NCBI RefSeq assembly: GCF_965221945.1
Contig: NZ_OZ244925.1
Coordinates: 3,100,001 to 3,164,000 of the forward strand
Source: Poriferisodalis sp965221945
GTDB lineage: Bacteria; Actinomycetota; Acidimicrobiia; Acidimicrobiales; Poriferisodalaceae
Direction: 5' to 3'
Length of the DNA stretch: 64,000 bases
The notes under the pieces were generated by a model. It had not been told where the DNA came from, made no database searches, and saw only the letters and a program-made list of their open reading frames with translations. How positions within the stretch are numbered: the first letter of the stretch is position 1; the number at the start of each line of letters is the position of its first letter. Of this stretch, positions 17,261-27,102 are shown piece by piece. The position numbers and the translations under genes are program-made.

Positions 17261-17267
17261 ATCACGC

Positions 17268-17352
17268 TGGTGGGCCGGGGAGGATTCGAACCTCCGTAGG
17301 CGTAGCCGACGGGTTTACAGCCCGCTCCCTTTGTCCGCTCGGGCACCGACCC
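17268..17352 (-). tRNA. tRNA-Tyr (GTA anticodon)
   Basis: Class II tRNA with a long variable arm. The acceptor stem GGGTCGG/CCGGCCC has one G-U pair; the anticodon loop is CTGTAAA and the T arm GGAGG TTCGAAT CCTCC. The 3' CCA is encoded. It lies immediately after the SDR gene on the opposite strand. Confidence 0.94.
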
Positions 17353-17454
17353 CAGAGGTGGGCAGGCTACCGGCGCACGCGACACCGTCGGTAAGGCCCA
17401 GAGCACCACAAGACCCACGGTCTGCTGCCTGATTCGCGTCGGTAGCTTGCGCTT

Positions 17455-17943
17455 GTGCCTTCATTCGACGTCGTTTCCAAAGTGGACATGCAGGAGATCC
17501 GCAACGCCGTGGATCAGGCTTCCCGCGAGGTCGCCAACCGGTACGACTTCCGCAACACCGGCAGTGCCGTGGAGCTGGGCGAAGGCGCAATCGCCATGCG
17601 CTCAAGCACTGAAGATCGGCTTACGGCGATGCGGGTCGTGCTCGAAGAGAAGCTCGTGCGCCGCCAGGTCAGCTTGAAGGCCATCCACTACGGCAACGTC
17701 GAGGAGGCCTCCGGTGGGACAGTTCGCCAGGAAGCCGCTCTGCAAGCAGGCATCTCATCGGACCGGGCCCGGGAACTGAACAAGTTCATCAAGGGGCTGG
17801 GCATCAAGGGCGTGCAGTCGCAGACCCAAGGCGATCAGCTGCGGGTGATGTCGAAGAAGCGGGACGATCTGCAGGCGGTCATCGCCGAGCTCAAGGCTGG
17901 CGATTTCGACGTGCCGCTGCAGTTCGAGAACTTCCGGGACTGA
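17455..17943 (+). CDS. yajQ: YajQ-family nucleotide-binding protein
   Basis: 162 residues from a GTG start, the normal size for YajQ. It opens PSFDVVSKVDMQEIRNAVDQA and continues with SREVANRYDFRNT, both typical; the C-terminal half has ELNKFIKGLGIKGVQSQTQGDQLRV. The family has two ferredoxin-like domains; members bind c-di-GMP or nucleotides in some bacteria, but the role here is not known. Confidence 0.92.
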   Translation: MPSFDVVSKVDMQEIRNAVDQASREVANRYDFRNTGSAVELGEGAIAMRSSTEDRLTAMRVVLEEKLVRRQVSLKAIHYGNVEEASGGTVRQEAALQAGISSDRARELNKFIKGLGIKGVQSQTQGDQLRVMSKKRDDLQAVIAELKAGDFDVPLQFENFRD

Positions 17944-17951
17944 CGCCCGAG

Positions 17952-17990
17952 TTCAGCTCGCCGTCTCAGCTCGCCGTCTCAGCTCGCCGG
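17952..17990. repeat. Three short tandem units after yajQ
   Basis: TCAGCTCGCCGTC recurs about three times at a 13-bp period between the convergent ends of yajQ and htpX. The period is not a multiple of three and the stretch is non-coding. No function is evident. Confidence 0.7.
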
Positions 17991-18004
17991 TCGAGAAAGC
18001 CGAT

Positions 18005-18859
18005 TCAGATCGCTTCCTGCCAGGAGCCGTCGCGCAGGCGGCGGATGCGCTCTTCCATCGGCGGGTGCGTGGTGAACAGCCCCTTGAAGCCCATCCGGCG
18101 GCTGGCCAGCGGGTTCGCGATGTACATCTGGGCCTGATTTGGGTCGGCCAGGCTGGGGACCATTTTCGAGGCCACGTCCAGCTTCGCAAGCGCTTGCGCG
18201 AGTGGCTCCCCGTCGCCGATGAGCCGGGCTGCGGTGCGGTCTGCCTGGTACTCGCGGCTGCGGCTGATGGCCATCTGCAACAGCATGGCGGCGATCGGCG
18301 CAAGGATGATGAGCAGAATCTCGCTGAACGCGTTGCGGTCGTTGTCGCGCCCGCCGCCTCCGAATATCAGAGCGAACGACGCCATCCGGGCTGCAAACGT
18401 GATCGCAGTGGCCACTGCTGCGGCCACCGAGCCGATCAGGATGTCCCGGTTGCGGATGTGGGCCATTTCGTGGGCCAGCACGCCGCGGATCTCGTACCAG
18501 CTGAGGTGGCGGATGAGCCCTTCAGTGACGCACACCGCCGCGTTCTTCGGATTGCGGCCGGTGGCAAAGGCGTTGGGCTGCGGGTCGGGCGAGACGAAGA
18601 GCCGGGGCATGGGCAGGCCGGACAGCTCGGTGAGCTCGCGCATGATCGTCCAGTACTCAGGGAGCTGATGCGGCTGGACTTCCTGAGCCCGGGCGGAGCG
18701 GATCGCGAGCTTGTCGCTGAACCAGTAGCTGCCGCCCACCATGACCAAAGCGATGATCACGGCGATGGTGAGGCCGCTTTGGCCCCAGAAGCTGCCGATC
18801 CACAGAATCAGGCCAGCGAGGCCTGCCAGAAGAACGGTGGTCTTGGCCGTGTTGCGCAC
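18005..18859 (-). CDS. htpX: Membrane zinc metalloprotease HtpX homologue
   Basis: 284 residues, M48 family. Two membrane helices at the N-terminus (about 8-25 and 28-45), the zinc motif HEMAH at 130-134, two further helices (about 145-165 and 180-198), and the third zinc-ligand segment SREYQADRTAARL. HtpX degrades misfolded membrane proteins. The GTG start is read directly; the N-terminal MRNTAKTTVLLAGLAGLI is typical of actinobacterial HtpX. Confidence 0.93.
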   Translation of the reverse strand: MRNTAKTTVLLAGLAGLILWIGSFWGQSGLTIAVIIALVMVGGSYWFSDKLAIRSARAQEVQPHQLPEYWTIMRELTELSGLPMPRLFVSPDPQPNAFATGRNPKNAAVCVTEGLIRHLSWYEIRGVLAHEMAHIRNRDILIGSVAAAVATAITFAARMASFALIFGGGGRDNDRNAFSEILLIILAPIAAMLLQMAISRSREYQADRTAARLIGDGEPLAQALAKLDVASKMVPSLADPNQAQMYIANPLASRRMGFKGLFTTHPPMEERIRRLRDGSWQEAI

Positions 18860-18978
18860 TTTGTTCGCTGCCCCTTTTCCGTCGCTCCACAGTAGATGTG
18901 CCGGTCGGGATGCAGGCTAATGACGACCAGCTTCGCGGTGGTCACGAGCAACAGTGCCGGAGCCGCTGTGGGTGATCG

Positions 18979-20082
18979 TCAGTTCTTGGCTTCGACGAGG
19001 CGCCAGTCGTCCGAGCCCGGGGCGTAGCGGTCCCGGAACTCGGGGTCATAGTCGGCTGCGAGTTCGCTGGCGCACCCTATCGCAGCCCGGTAGGCGTCAA
19101 TGAGAGCGTCCTCGGCGTCGTAGTCGAACGGGTCTTGCAGGCGCATCTCGGTGATGCTGCCTCGTTCGATGGGGTTGTCGCGCAGGTACTGGGCCGTCAC
19201 GCCGATCGCTTCGACGGCAGGCACGAGGTCGCGGTACCCGAAGTCGCTGATGAGCAGATCGGGGCCAGTCATCTGGTGAAGCGAGTGCTCGCCGCCCAGG
19301 AAGGGACGTACGGGAGTGGCGAGTTCTTCGGGCAGGTTCACGATGTCGAGTTCGACATCGAGCGCGGCGGCGATGATCTCGACCGTCTGACGAGCCGTGA
19401 GGACGTGCTCGTCGCTGATGTTGTACGCCTTGCCGGCAGCCACCTCGGGACGGTCCACGGCCAGGGTGAGCGCATGCCCGGCGTTCGGGCCGTAGGCGGC
19501 GGTGCGCAGGGTGAGACCGCCATCGGCGATGATGACCCGCCTGCGACCATCGATGATGCGCCGAACAATCAGCCACTCGCGAGGGTTGATCTGGCCCGGT
19601 CCGTAGATGAGTGGGTAGCGGAAGATGGTGGCGCTGGGGTGATGGTCGAAGACGATGTCCTCGGTGGCGACGATCTTGGCCACTTTGTCGTTGGAATCGT
19701 CGACGGCGCGCTCGGCTGTCTCACGGATCGGCACGAGCATGCCGGGCGGCCAGTTGAGCTTGGGGCGGGCGAAGCCCTTGTAGGCCGGCACTCCTCCGAC
19801 GGCAATGAACTGCCCACAGCGACCGGCGAAGAATGGCACCAAGTCGCGCAGCCGCCCGTACATCGCATAGACGACATCGAACGTGGCACCGTCGAGTGCT
19901 GCTTCGACCTCGGCGGCGCGGAATGGGTTCGTGTGGATGTGCTCCACGCTCGGCGGGATCGTGTCCACCTCGTGGCGCCCGGTGTGCAGGATCTTCGTCT
20001 CGTATCCGCGTTCGATCAGGCCATTGACGACGCCGGGACCCGTCGGCCCCGTGCCTCCGATCACCAACGCCGTAGATGCCAT
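18979..20082 (-). CDS. NAD(P)-binding epimerase/reductase (extended SDR-like)
   Basis: 367 residues. The N-terminal Rossmann motif is GGTGPTGPG (residues 9-17). Mid-sequence RYPLIYGPGQINP and AYNISDEHVLTARQTVEII match NAD-dependent epimerase/dehydratase proteins. The classical YxxxK motif is not obvious, so catalysis may differ. The gene is separated by 38 bases from the HAD gene and could share a transcript with it and acs. Confidence 0.72.
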   Translation of the reverse strand: MASTALVIGGTGPTGPGVVNGLIERGYETKILHTGRHEVDTIPPSVEHIHTNPFRAAEVEAALDGATFDVVYAMYGRLRDLVPFFAGRCGQFIAVGGVPAYKGFARPKLNWPPGMLVPIRETAERAVDDSNDKVAKIVATEDIVFDHHPSATIFRYPLIYGPGQINPREWLIVRRIIDGRRRVIIADGGLTLRTAAYGPNAGHALTLAVDRPEVAAGKAYNISDEHVLTARQTVEIIAAALDVELDIVNLPEELATPVRPFLGGEHSLHQMTGPDLLISDFGYRDLVPAVEAIGVTAQYLRDNPIERGSITEMRLQDPFDYDAEDALIDAYRAAIGCASELAADYDPEFRDRYAPGSDDWRLVEAKN

Positions 20083-20120
20083 CGGCTCATGCTGTCAGGT
20101 CCGAGGCCGTCGTACCCGGG

Positions 20121-20624
20121 TCAGTGGGGGTGGTAGCCGCTGTCGATGTAGAGGGTCGGCAGATCAAGGTCGCGGTACATGCGCACGTTGCGCATGTCGT
20201 CGTCAATGGCAAGGCGGGGGGTGAAGCCTTGTTCCTGCAACGCAAGGGTTTGATCGCTCTTGAACATGGGCGACGGCCGGAAATCGCCCATGGGCCGCAT
20301 GATGAGCAGGTCCCAGCGGAGCCCGTGCTTCACCAGCCAGGTGAGGGTGGCGTCGGACACCCACGTCGGCCGTGACGTGAGCGCCACCACCACCAGGTCG
20401 GGGGACAGCAGCACCAGCAACTCGGCCACCTCTTCGAGGACATCGTCGTCGCCCACGTCGGCGAAGAACGAGTCCCAGTCGCGCCAGGGGCCGTCCAGGT
20501 GATGCTGGCGGTGGGCAGCGTCTGCAAGCACGCCGTCGATGTCGACGATGACGCAGTCGCCGGGCGGCACCGGCCCGGCCCGCCACCACCAGTACGACGG
20601 CCAGTCGCCGTCGGAGGAAGCCAA
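20121..20624 (-). CDS. HAD-family phosphatase, polynucleotide-kinase phosphatase-like
   Basis: About 167 residues. Motif I is VDIDGVLAD (D28, D30), motif II Thr/Ser in LTSRP, and a late acidic pair in LAIDDDMRNVRMY; this order resembles the phosphatase half of T4 polynucleotide kinase. The substrate is unknown. The start given is a TTG six bases after the acs stop and lacks a clear ribosome site, so the true start may be internal; tight spacing suggests coupling to acs. Confidence 0.7.
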   Translation of the reverse strand: MASSDGDWPSYWWWRAGPVPPGDCVIVDIDGVLADAAHRQHHLDGPWRDWDSFFADVGDDDVLEEVAELLVLLSPDLVVVALTSRPTWVSDATLTWLVKHGLRWDLLIMRPMGDFRPSPMFKSDQTLALQEQGFTPRLAIDDDMRNVRMYRDLDLPTLYIDSGYHPH

Positions 20625-20630
20625 GCTGGC

Positions 20631-22634
20631 TCAGTCTTCGCTCGGGGCGTCAGCGGCGCGGGCGCGGATTTCGTCCACCACGCCCGCGTCGGCCAGTGTG
20701 GTGGTGTCACCGAGCTGGCGTCCCTCGGCCACGTCGCGCAGCAGACGCCTCATGATCTTGCCCGAGCGGGTCTTGGGCAAGTCCGGCACCAGCACCACCG
20801 CCTTAGGCCTGGCAATGGCCCCCAGCTTGGTGGAGACGTGCTGGCGCACCTCTTCCCGCAGCTCATCGCTGGCGTCGTGGCCGCCGCGCAGGATGACGTA
20901 GCCCACGATGGCCTGGCCGGTGGTGGCGTCGGTCGCGCCGACCACGGCGGCCTCGGCAACCGACGGATGGTCGACCAGCGCCGATTCCACCTCGGTGGTC
21001 GAGATCCGGTGGCCAGAGACGTTCATCACGTCGTCGACACGCCCGAGCAGCCACAGGTAGCCGTCATCGTCGATCTTGGCGCCGTCCCCGGCGAAGTAGC
21101 GGCCCTCATACGCGCTCCAGTAGGTCTCGCGGTAGCGCTCGGGGTCGCCCCAGATGCCACGCAGCATCGACGGCCACGGCTCGGTGATGGTCAGGTAGCC
21201 GCCGCCGCGCTCCACGACATTGCCGGCATCGTCCACCAGCTCCACCGAGATGCCGGGCAGCGCATGAGTGGCTGAACCGGGTTTGGTGGTGGTGACGCCC
21301 GGCAGCGGGGTGATCATGTGACCACCCGTCTCGGTCTGCCACCAGGTGTCCACGATCGGGCAGGTGCCCCCGCCGATGTGGGTGTGGTACCACATCCAAG
21401 CCTCGGGATTGATCGGCTCGCCGACCGTGCCGAGCACCCGCAGGCTGGACAGGTCGTGCCGCTCGACCTCTGCTGAGCCCCACTTCATGAACGTGCGGAT
21501 GGCTGTCGGCGCTGTGTACAGCTGGGTCACCCCGTAGCGCTCGATGATGTCCCACAGCCGGTCCTTCGGCCAGGCTGCCCGGTCGTCGTCGCGGAACTCC
21601 GGGCGCGGCGTGTCCGGCGTGCCCTCGTACATGACCGACGACGCACCGTTGGCGAGTGGTCCGTAGACGATGTAGCTGTGGCCAGTCACCCAGCCGATGT
21701 CGGCTGCACACCAGAACACGTCGGCGTCGGGCTTGAGGTCGAACACGTAGCGATGCGTAAATGCCACCTGAGTGAGATAGCCCCCGGTGGTGTGCATGAT
21801 GCCCTTCGGCTTGGCCGTGGTGCCCGAGGTGTACAGCAGGTACAGAAGATCCTCTGAGTCCATGTGCTCGGGCGGGCATTCGTCCCCCGCACCGGCCATC
21901 AGGTCGTGGTACCAGTGGTCGACGTCGCCGTTCCATGACACGTCCTGGCCGGTGCGCTGCACGACGACCACGTTCTCGATGGAGTTCGTCGCGGCCACCG
22001 AGGCGTCGGCAGTGTCCTTTAGTCCGAATGGCTCGCCGCGGCGGTAGCCGCCGTCGGCGGTGATGAGCAGCTTCGCCGAGGCGTCGTCGATCCGGTCCGA
22101 CAGCGAGTCGGCCGAGAACCCGCCGAATACCACCGAGTGGGCCGCACCGATGCGGGCACACGCCAGCATCGCCACCGGCAGCTCGGGGATCATCGGCATG
22201 TAGATGCACACGCGATCGCCGCGCTCGACACCGAGGCTCTTCAACACATTGGCGAACTTGCACACCTCGTCGAGCAGGTCGGCGTAGGTGATGGTGCGTG
22301 TATCCCCTGGCTCGCCCTCCCACCAGTAGGCCACCTTGTCGCCGCGGCCGGCGGTGACGTGACGGTCCAGGCAGTTGTACGAGACGTTCAGCGTGCCGCC
22401 GATGAACCACTTAGCGAAGGGCAGATCCCACTCGAGCACGGTGTCAAAATCGCGGAACCAAGTGACGTGCTCGCGTGCCTGTCGCGCCCAGAACGCCAGC
22501 CGGTCAGCGGCTGCCTCGTCGTACAGCGATTGGTCTGCCACAAGCGCAGCGGATCGGAACTCCCCGGCGGGCTCGAAGACGCGGTCCTCGACGTAGTAGT
22601 CCTCGATCGTCGCTTGAGTAGTTGCGTCAGCCAT
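20631..22634 (-). CDS. acs: Acetyl-CoA synthetase (AMP-forming)
   Basis: 667 residues, normal for Acs. It activates acetate to acetyl-CoA through acetyl-AMP. The AMP-binding signature YTSGTTAKPKGIMHTTGGY, the DIGWVTGHSYIVYGPL segment, VDTWWQTETGG, and the C-terminal acetylation site PKTRSGKIMRR are all present. The frame is open 45 codons upstream but MADATTQATIEDYY is the plausible N-terminus, behind CAGGGG. Its promoter should lie in the 141 bases up to midA. Confidence 0.95.
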   Translation of the reverse strand: MADATTQATIEDYYVEDRVFEPAGEFRSAALVADQSLYDEAAADRLAFWARQAREHVTWFRDFDTVLEWDLPFAKWFIGGTLNVSYNCLDRHVTAGRGDKVAYWWEGEPGDTRTITYADLLDEVCKFANVLKSLGVERGDRVCIYMPMIPELPVAMLACARIGAAHSVVFGGFSADSLSDRIDDASAKLLITADGGYRRGEPFGLKDTADASVAATNSIENVVVVQRTGQDVSWNGDVDHWYHDLMAGAGDECPPEHMDSEDLLYLLYTSGTTAKPKGIMHTTGGYLTQVAFTHRYVFDLKPDADVFWCAADIGWVTGHSYIVYGPLANGASSVMYEGTPDTPRPEFRDDDRAAWPKDRLWDIIERYGVTQLYTAPTAIRTFMKWGSAEVERHDLSSLRVLGTVGEPINPEAWMWYHTHIGGGTCPIVDTWWQTETGGHMITPLPGVTTTKPGSATHALPGISVELVDDAGNVVERGGGYLTITEPWPSMLRGIWGDPERYRETYWSAYEGRYFAGDGAKIDDDGYLWLLGRVDDVMNVSGHRISTTEVESALVDHPSVAEAAVVGATDATTGQAIVGYVILRGGHDASDELREEVRQHVSTKLGAIARPKAVVLVPDLPKTRSGKIMRRLLRDVAEGRQLGDTTTLADAGVVDEIRARAADAPSED

Positions 22635-22775
22635 CGGTACCCCTGTCTCGTCGTGCTGCAACCGAATGACCCGGATCGGCAACGCCCGGGCTGCGCAGCC
22701 AGATTCGCAGAGTAGTTGCCGCCCGCCAAGCGGCCCACAGCGAGACGCAACGCATGAGAGATATCCCAAATCTGG

Positions 22776-23807
22776 TCAGCCGGTGCGCCACTCAGCAACC
22801 CAGAAGGCGCCGAAGCGATCGGGATCGGTCAGCGCCGATGCCTCGTCAAGCAGGGCCCTCGCAGCAAGGGCTTCGGCTGTGGGGGCCGTCCGGCTGCGTT
22901 CCCACAGTGCCCGTGCCCCGGCGGTCAGCGTGGCGATGCCGGCTGCGCTGAGCCAGTCGGCCTGGGAGCTCAATGCGGCACCGGGCGGCAATTGATCGAA
23001 GGCCACCTCGCAGGTGATGTCTGCAGTGCCGGGCTCGCGCAGCGGGTCGTGCCCTCGGCGTTGGGAGCGGTAGGTCCGCAGCCAGTCGCCCGATTGCCGC
23101 GCTGCCAGTTCGACAGTCCTGCGCACCCCGTAGTCGAAGATCAACACGCGACCGCGGCTCAGCAGGCCCAGCGCACGTCGCATCCAAACAGCTGCCCGCA
23201 GCTGCAATGGGATTCGTGCGCCGACGCCCGCTTCGGGAGCCAGTGCAGCGGCCATGTTGACGGCGTCCGCCCCGGCGGCAACAAGCACCTCGACGGCAGC
23301 AGACTCGCTGCGCTGCACGTGCACTTCCTGCCACCCGTCGTGGGACCGTTCGAGCAGGCGGAACGGCAGATTGTCGAGCAGCTCGTTAGCAAGCACCACA
23401 CCCACCAGCGGACCCGACGGAAGATCTGGCACCGCCGCTACCGGCTGCTCGACATCCTGGGCGCCGACCCGCGCCTCAGCCTCGGAACGCTGAGAGCCCA
23501 CGCGCTCGACCATCACGTAGCGCAGCGCTTCACGGCACTCGCCAAGATGGGCGAGCACATTGCTGCACAGCATCCCGCGGCCGGCACCTCCCTCGACCAC
23601 GACGAATGGGTCGGGGCGATCCAGCTCATGCCACGTGCGGTCCAAGTATCCAGCCAGGCACCGAGCAAACAGCGATCCCAGTTCCACCGAGGTGGTGAAA
23701 TCGCCGTCGCGCGCTCCGGGATGACCCCCTCGCACGTAGAAGCCCGAATCGCCATACAGCGCTTCGTCCATGTACGCGTCGAAGCGCTGAGCCCCAGCCA
23801 TCGACAT
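22776..23807 (-). CDS. MidA/NDUFAF7-family SAM-dependent methyltransferase
   Basis: 343 residues. It opens with the family's early segment RFDAYMDEALYGDSGFYVRG, then the SAM-binding VVVEGGAGRG at 69-78 and the hallmark ANELLDNLP at 140-148. The mitochondrial member NDUFAF7 dimethylates Arg85 of NDUFS2, the NuoD homologue, during complex I assembly. Here the gene starts 36 bases after nuoN1, on the same strand, so it is probably the last gene of the nuo1 operon. NuoD1 has Arg at the matching position. The link to NuoD1 is inferred from homology and position. Confidence 0.85.
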   Translation of the reverse strand: MSMAGAQRFDAYMDEALYGDSGFYVRGGHPGARDGDFTTSVELGSLFARCLAGYLDRTWHELDRPDPFVVVEGGAGRGMLCSNVLAHLGECREALRYVMVERVGSQRSEAEARVGAQDVEQPVAAVPDLPSGPLVGVVLANELLDNLPFRLLERSHDGWQEVHVQRSESAAVEVLVAAGADAVNMAAALAPEAGVGARIPLQLRAAVWMRRALGLLSRGRVLIFDYGVRRTVELAARQSGDWLRTYRSQRRGHDPLREPGTADITCEVAFDQLPPGAALSSQADWLSAAGIATLTAGARALWERSRTAPTAEALAARALLDEASALTDPDRFGAFWVAEWRTG

Positions 23808-23843
23808 CAGTCTGTACAGCGGAGCACAACGCTCCGCCAGCGC

Positions 23844-25481
23844 TCAGCCGCCGAAGTCGAACGTTGCGACATCGCCGAAGTGACTGACCAACCCGGGGAA
23901 GATCCCGAGCGCCAGCGTGGCGATCGCGGTGATGGCAAGTGCCGCCGCCAGGGCCCCAGTCATCGGTATCGGTCCTGGGGGGAACCTCACCATCGTGGCC
24001 GGGCGAGTCTCGACGGCAACAAGGCCACCCTCGTCGGCACCTGTCTCGGCTGGCAACTCGACAGCCAGCTCGTCATCGGTGTCGTCACGCGTGTCCACGC
24101 CGAGTTCCACCATTTCGGGCACCGGCTGAATCCACATCTGCACCAGCACCCGGGCGTAGTAGCCGAAGGCAATCACTGCGTTCACGGCCACGATCGCGGC
24201 GAGCACCCAGCCCGCAGGTGTGCTCGCATCAGCCAGTGCCCGGAACACGACGAACTTGGCGAACCATCCGCCTGCCGGCGGGATGCCGGCAAGTGCCGCC
24301 AGGAACAGGGTCATGAGCACCGCCATGCCAGGCGCATAGCTGAACAGTCCGGCGTAGCTGTCGATCGCGCCAGAGCGGGTGCGACGAGACACCGCCAGCA
24401 CCACGCTGAACGCCCCCAGGTTCATGAAGGCGTAGATGATGAGGTAGACGATCACGGCCTCGCGGGCGCTCGCCAGGGTGCCCGCGGTGCTCTCTTCGTA
24501 GGCAACCGCAAACGGCACAAGCATGAAGCCGCCCTGTGCCACACCCGAGTACGCCAGCATCCGCACGATGTTGGTTTGGCGCAGCGCAATCAGGTTGCCC
24601 ACCGTCATCGTCACCACAGCCAGTGCCCAGAAGAACGGCTGGACGACATCGGCAGCGCCCTCGAACGCCACGAACACCAGCCCGAGCAGCGCCACCATGC
24701 CCGCCGCCTTGGATGCCACCGACAAGAACGCCGTCACCGGCGTCGGAGCACCCTCATAGGTGTCGGGCGCCCACGTGTGGAAGGGCACGGCCGACACCTT
24801 GAACGCGAAGCCGATCAGCACGAACAGGATCGCCACGATGACGATCGGGCTCGAGCCCTCGCCCTTCAGCGCTTCTGCAATCGTCCCGAAGTCGGTGTCG
24901 CCGGCCACGCCGAACAGCAGCGACATTCCGTAGAGCATCACCGCCGAGGCGAAGACCCCCATCAGGTAGTACTTCAAGCCGGCCTCGTTGGAGCGCGGGC
25001 CGCCCTTGCGCCACGCCGCCAGCATGTACGCGGGGATCGACAGCAGCTCCAGCGCAACGAACACGCTCACCAAGTCGCGCGAGCTGGCCATCATCACCAT
25101 GCCCAGCAGTGACGTCAGCAGCAGCGTGTAGTACTCGTTCTCGTAGTAGTCGCCGTCACGCACGTAGTCGACTGACATCAGCACCACGATGTAGCCGACC
25201 ACGATGAACAGCGCTTTGACCACAAGCGAGAAGTCGTCGACAACGTAGGCCCCGCCGAACATGGACCGCTCGGCACCGTCGGCCGCGAGGGTCAGGATCG
25301 GTATCAGCGTGACCAGCAGGCCGATGCCGGTCAGCGTCGGCATGATGCGCTTCGCCCGGTCGTCGAACGCAATGTCGGCGACCGTGACGAGCGTGCCGAC
25401 ACCAAGCAGGGTCAGCTCGGGTGCGAGCGCGTGCCAGTCAAGTGTCGGCCGTACAAACGCGAGCATCGCCCCGAGGTCCAT
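23844..25481 (-). CDS. nuoN: NADH-quinone oxidoreductase subunit N (nuo1 copy)
   Basis: 545 residues, a 14-helix antiporter-like subunit of the membrane arm. It has the family segments KSAxxPFHTWAPDTYEGAPTPVTAFLSVASKAAG-type (here FKVSAVPFHTWAPDTYEGAP) and RMLAYSGVAQGGFML. An acidic loop (ELGVDTRDDTDDELAVELPAETGADEGG) lies before the last helix. It begins two bases after the nuoM1 stop. It shares only ordinary family similarity with the nuo2 copy. Confidence 0.95.
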   Translation of the reverse strand: MDLGAMLAFVRPTLDWHALAPELTLLGVGTLVTVADIAFDDRAKRIMPTLTGIGLLVTLIPILTLAADGAERSMFGGAYVVDDFSLVVKALFIVVGYIVVLMSVDYVRDGDYYENEYYTLLLTSLLGMVMMASSRDLVSVFVALELLSIPAYMLAAWRKGGPRSNEAGLKYYLMGVFASAVMLYGMSLLFGVAGDTDFGTIAEALKGEGSSPIVIVAILFVLIGFAFKVSAVPFHTWAPDTYEGAPTPVTAFLSVASKAAGMVALLGLVFVAFEGAADVVQPFFWALAVVTMTVGNLIALRQTNIVRMLAYSGVAQGGFMLVPFAVAYEESTAGTLASAREAVIVYLIIYAFMNLGAFSVVLAVSRRTRSGAIDSYAGLFSYAPGMAVLMTLFLAALAGIPPAGGWFAKFVVFRALADASTPAGWVLAAIVAVNAVIAFGYYARVLVQMWIQPVPEMVELGVDTRDDTDDELAVELPAETGADEGGLVAVETRPATMVRFPPGPIPMTGALAAALAITAIATLALGIFPGLVSHFGDVATFDFGG

Positions 25482-25483
25482 CG

Positions 25484-27046
25484 TCAGCTCCGCGCCACGG
25501 CAGCGTTGATGCTGTCGACGATGTTGACCGACACGTCATCGACCATGTCGTAGATCAGGCCCGGGAAGATGCCGAACAGCACCATCGCCACGATCAGCGG
25601 TGCCCACGCCGCCCACTCGTAGCGGTTTACATCGGCAATCGTGTGACCCTCCCACTCGGCCTGCGGCTCGCCGAAGGCGCTGCGCTGGAACAGCCACAGC
25701 AGGTAGCCGGCGGCGAACACCGTGCCCAAGGCCGCGATCACCATGTAGGTGCGGAAGGTCTCTTCGGGCAGGCCTGCGCCGGGGTTGTAGGCCGACAGGA
25801 TCGCCGGGAACTCGCCCCAGAATCCGGCCAGGCCGGGCAGGCCCAGCGATGCCATGGCGGAGATGCCCAGGATCCAGCCCATCCGGGGCGCCGCCTTGAG
25901 CAGCCCGCCCAAGCGGCTGATCTCCAGCGTGTGGTACCGCTCCTTCACCGAACCGGCCAGGAAGAACAGCATCCCGGTGATGATCCCGTGGGCCACCATG
26001 CCGAACACTGCGGCGTTGATGCCGAAGTCAGTCAGCGTGGAGATGCCCAGCATCACGAATCCCATGTGGGCCACCGAGCTGAACGCGATGAGCCGTTTCA
26101 TGTCGGTTTGTGCGAGGCATCCCAACGCGCCGTAGATGATGCCGATCACCGCCAGCAGGCCGATCCACGGCGCCCACGCTGCGGCACCCTCGGGCAGGAA
26201 CGGCAGCGCAATCCGCACGAAGCCGTAGGTGCCGAGCTTCAGCAAGATCGCCGCCAGGATCACCGAGCCCACCGTGGGTGCCTCGGTATGCGCATCGGGC
26301 AGCCAGGTGTGGAAGGGGAACATCGGCACCTTGATGCCGAAGCCCATGAACAGGCCGGCAAAGATGATCGCCTGCGTGCCCCGGGTCAAGCCGACGCCGG
26401 CGACGTCGGCCAGCTCGCGCATGTCGAACGTATGCAGCAGCAGGCCGTTGTCGTTGCGCGACACGAAGTACAGCGCCACGAAGCTGACAATCATCAGCGC
26501 CGAGCCGAACAGCGTGAACAGGAAGAACTTCAGCGAGGCGTAGCGGCGGTTCTCGCCGCCCCACACGCCGATCATGAAGTACATCGGCAACAGCACGACC
26601 TCGAAGAAGACGAAGAACAGGATCAGGTCCTGCGCCACGAAGGTGCCGTTCATGCCCGACGCCAGGATGAGTATCAGGATCAGGAACGCCTTGGCGTTAC
26701 CCGGCTCGGGGATGTGCTCCCACGAGTAGATGACGCACAGCGGAATGATCACCATCGACAGGATCAGCAGCGGCATCGACAGCCCGTCGAGACCCAGGAT
26801 GTAGTCGGCGTCGATCGCGTTGATCCATCCCTTTTCCACGACGAACTGCAGCGACCCCGCATTGCCGTAGTCGAAGGTGAACAGCAGGTACACCCCGACG
26901 GCCAGTGCTGCCAGCGACGAGATAAGCGCGATCAGCTTCAGCTCGAGCTCGCGCGCACGCGGCACCAGCATCATCACGAGCGCGCCGACGACCGGCAGGA
27001 ACACCGCAAGGCTCAGCGCCCAAGCGTCGAATCCAGTTGCGTCCAC
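25484..27046 (-). CDS. nuoM: NADH-quinone oxidoreductase subunit M (nuo1 copy)
   Basis: 520 residues from a GTG start. Antiporter-like proton-pumping subunit; conserved SWE-type loop YSWEHIPEP, the FFVFFEVVLLPMYFMIGVWGGE helix with the functional Glu, PMFPFHTWLPDAHTEAPT and RLIAFSSVAHMGFVMLG. It lies 56 bases after nuoL1, the largest gap in this operon, and two bases before nuoN1. Confidence 0.95.
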   Translation of the reverse strand: MDATGFDAWALSLAVFLPVVGALVMMLVPRARELELKLIALISSLAALAVGVYLLFTFDYGNAGSLQFVVEKGWINAIDADYILGLDGLSMPLLILSMVIIPLCVIYSWEHIPEPGNAKAFLILILILASGMNGTFVAQDLILFFVFFEVVLLPMYFMIGVWGGENRRYASLKFFLFTLFGSALMIVSFVALYFVSRNDNGLLLHTFDMRELADVAGVGLTRGTQAIIFAGLFMGFGIKVPMFPFHTWLPDAHTEAPTVGSVILAAILLKLGTYGFVRIALPFLPEGAAAWAPWIGLLAVIGIIYGALGCLAQTDMKRLIAFSSVAHMGFVMLGISTLTDFGINAAVFGMVAHGIITGMLFFLAGSVKERYHTLEISRLGGLLKAAPRMGWILGISAMASLGLPGLAGFWGEFPAILSAYNPGAGLPEETFRTYMVIAALGTVFAAGYLLWLFQRSAFGEPQAEWEGHTIADVNRYEWAAWAPLIVAMVLFGIFPGLIYDMVDDVSVNIVDSINAAVARS

Positions 27047-27102
27047 TACGAAGCTCCCTCTTGCTTACGACCCTGATACATGTCTCTGCGTCATTTCACT
27101 GG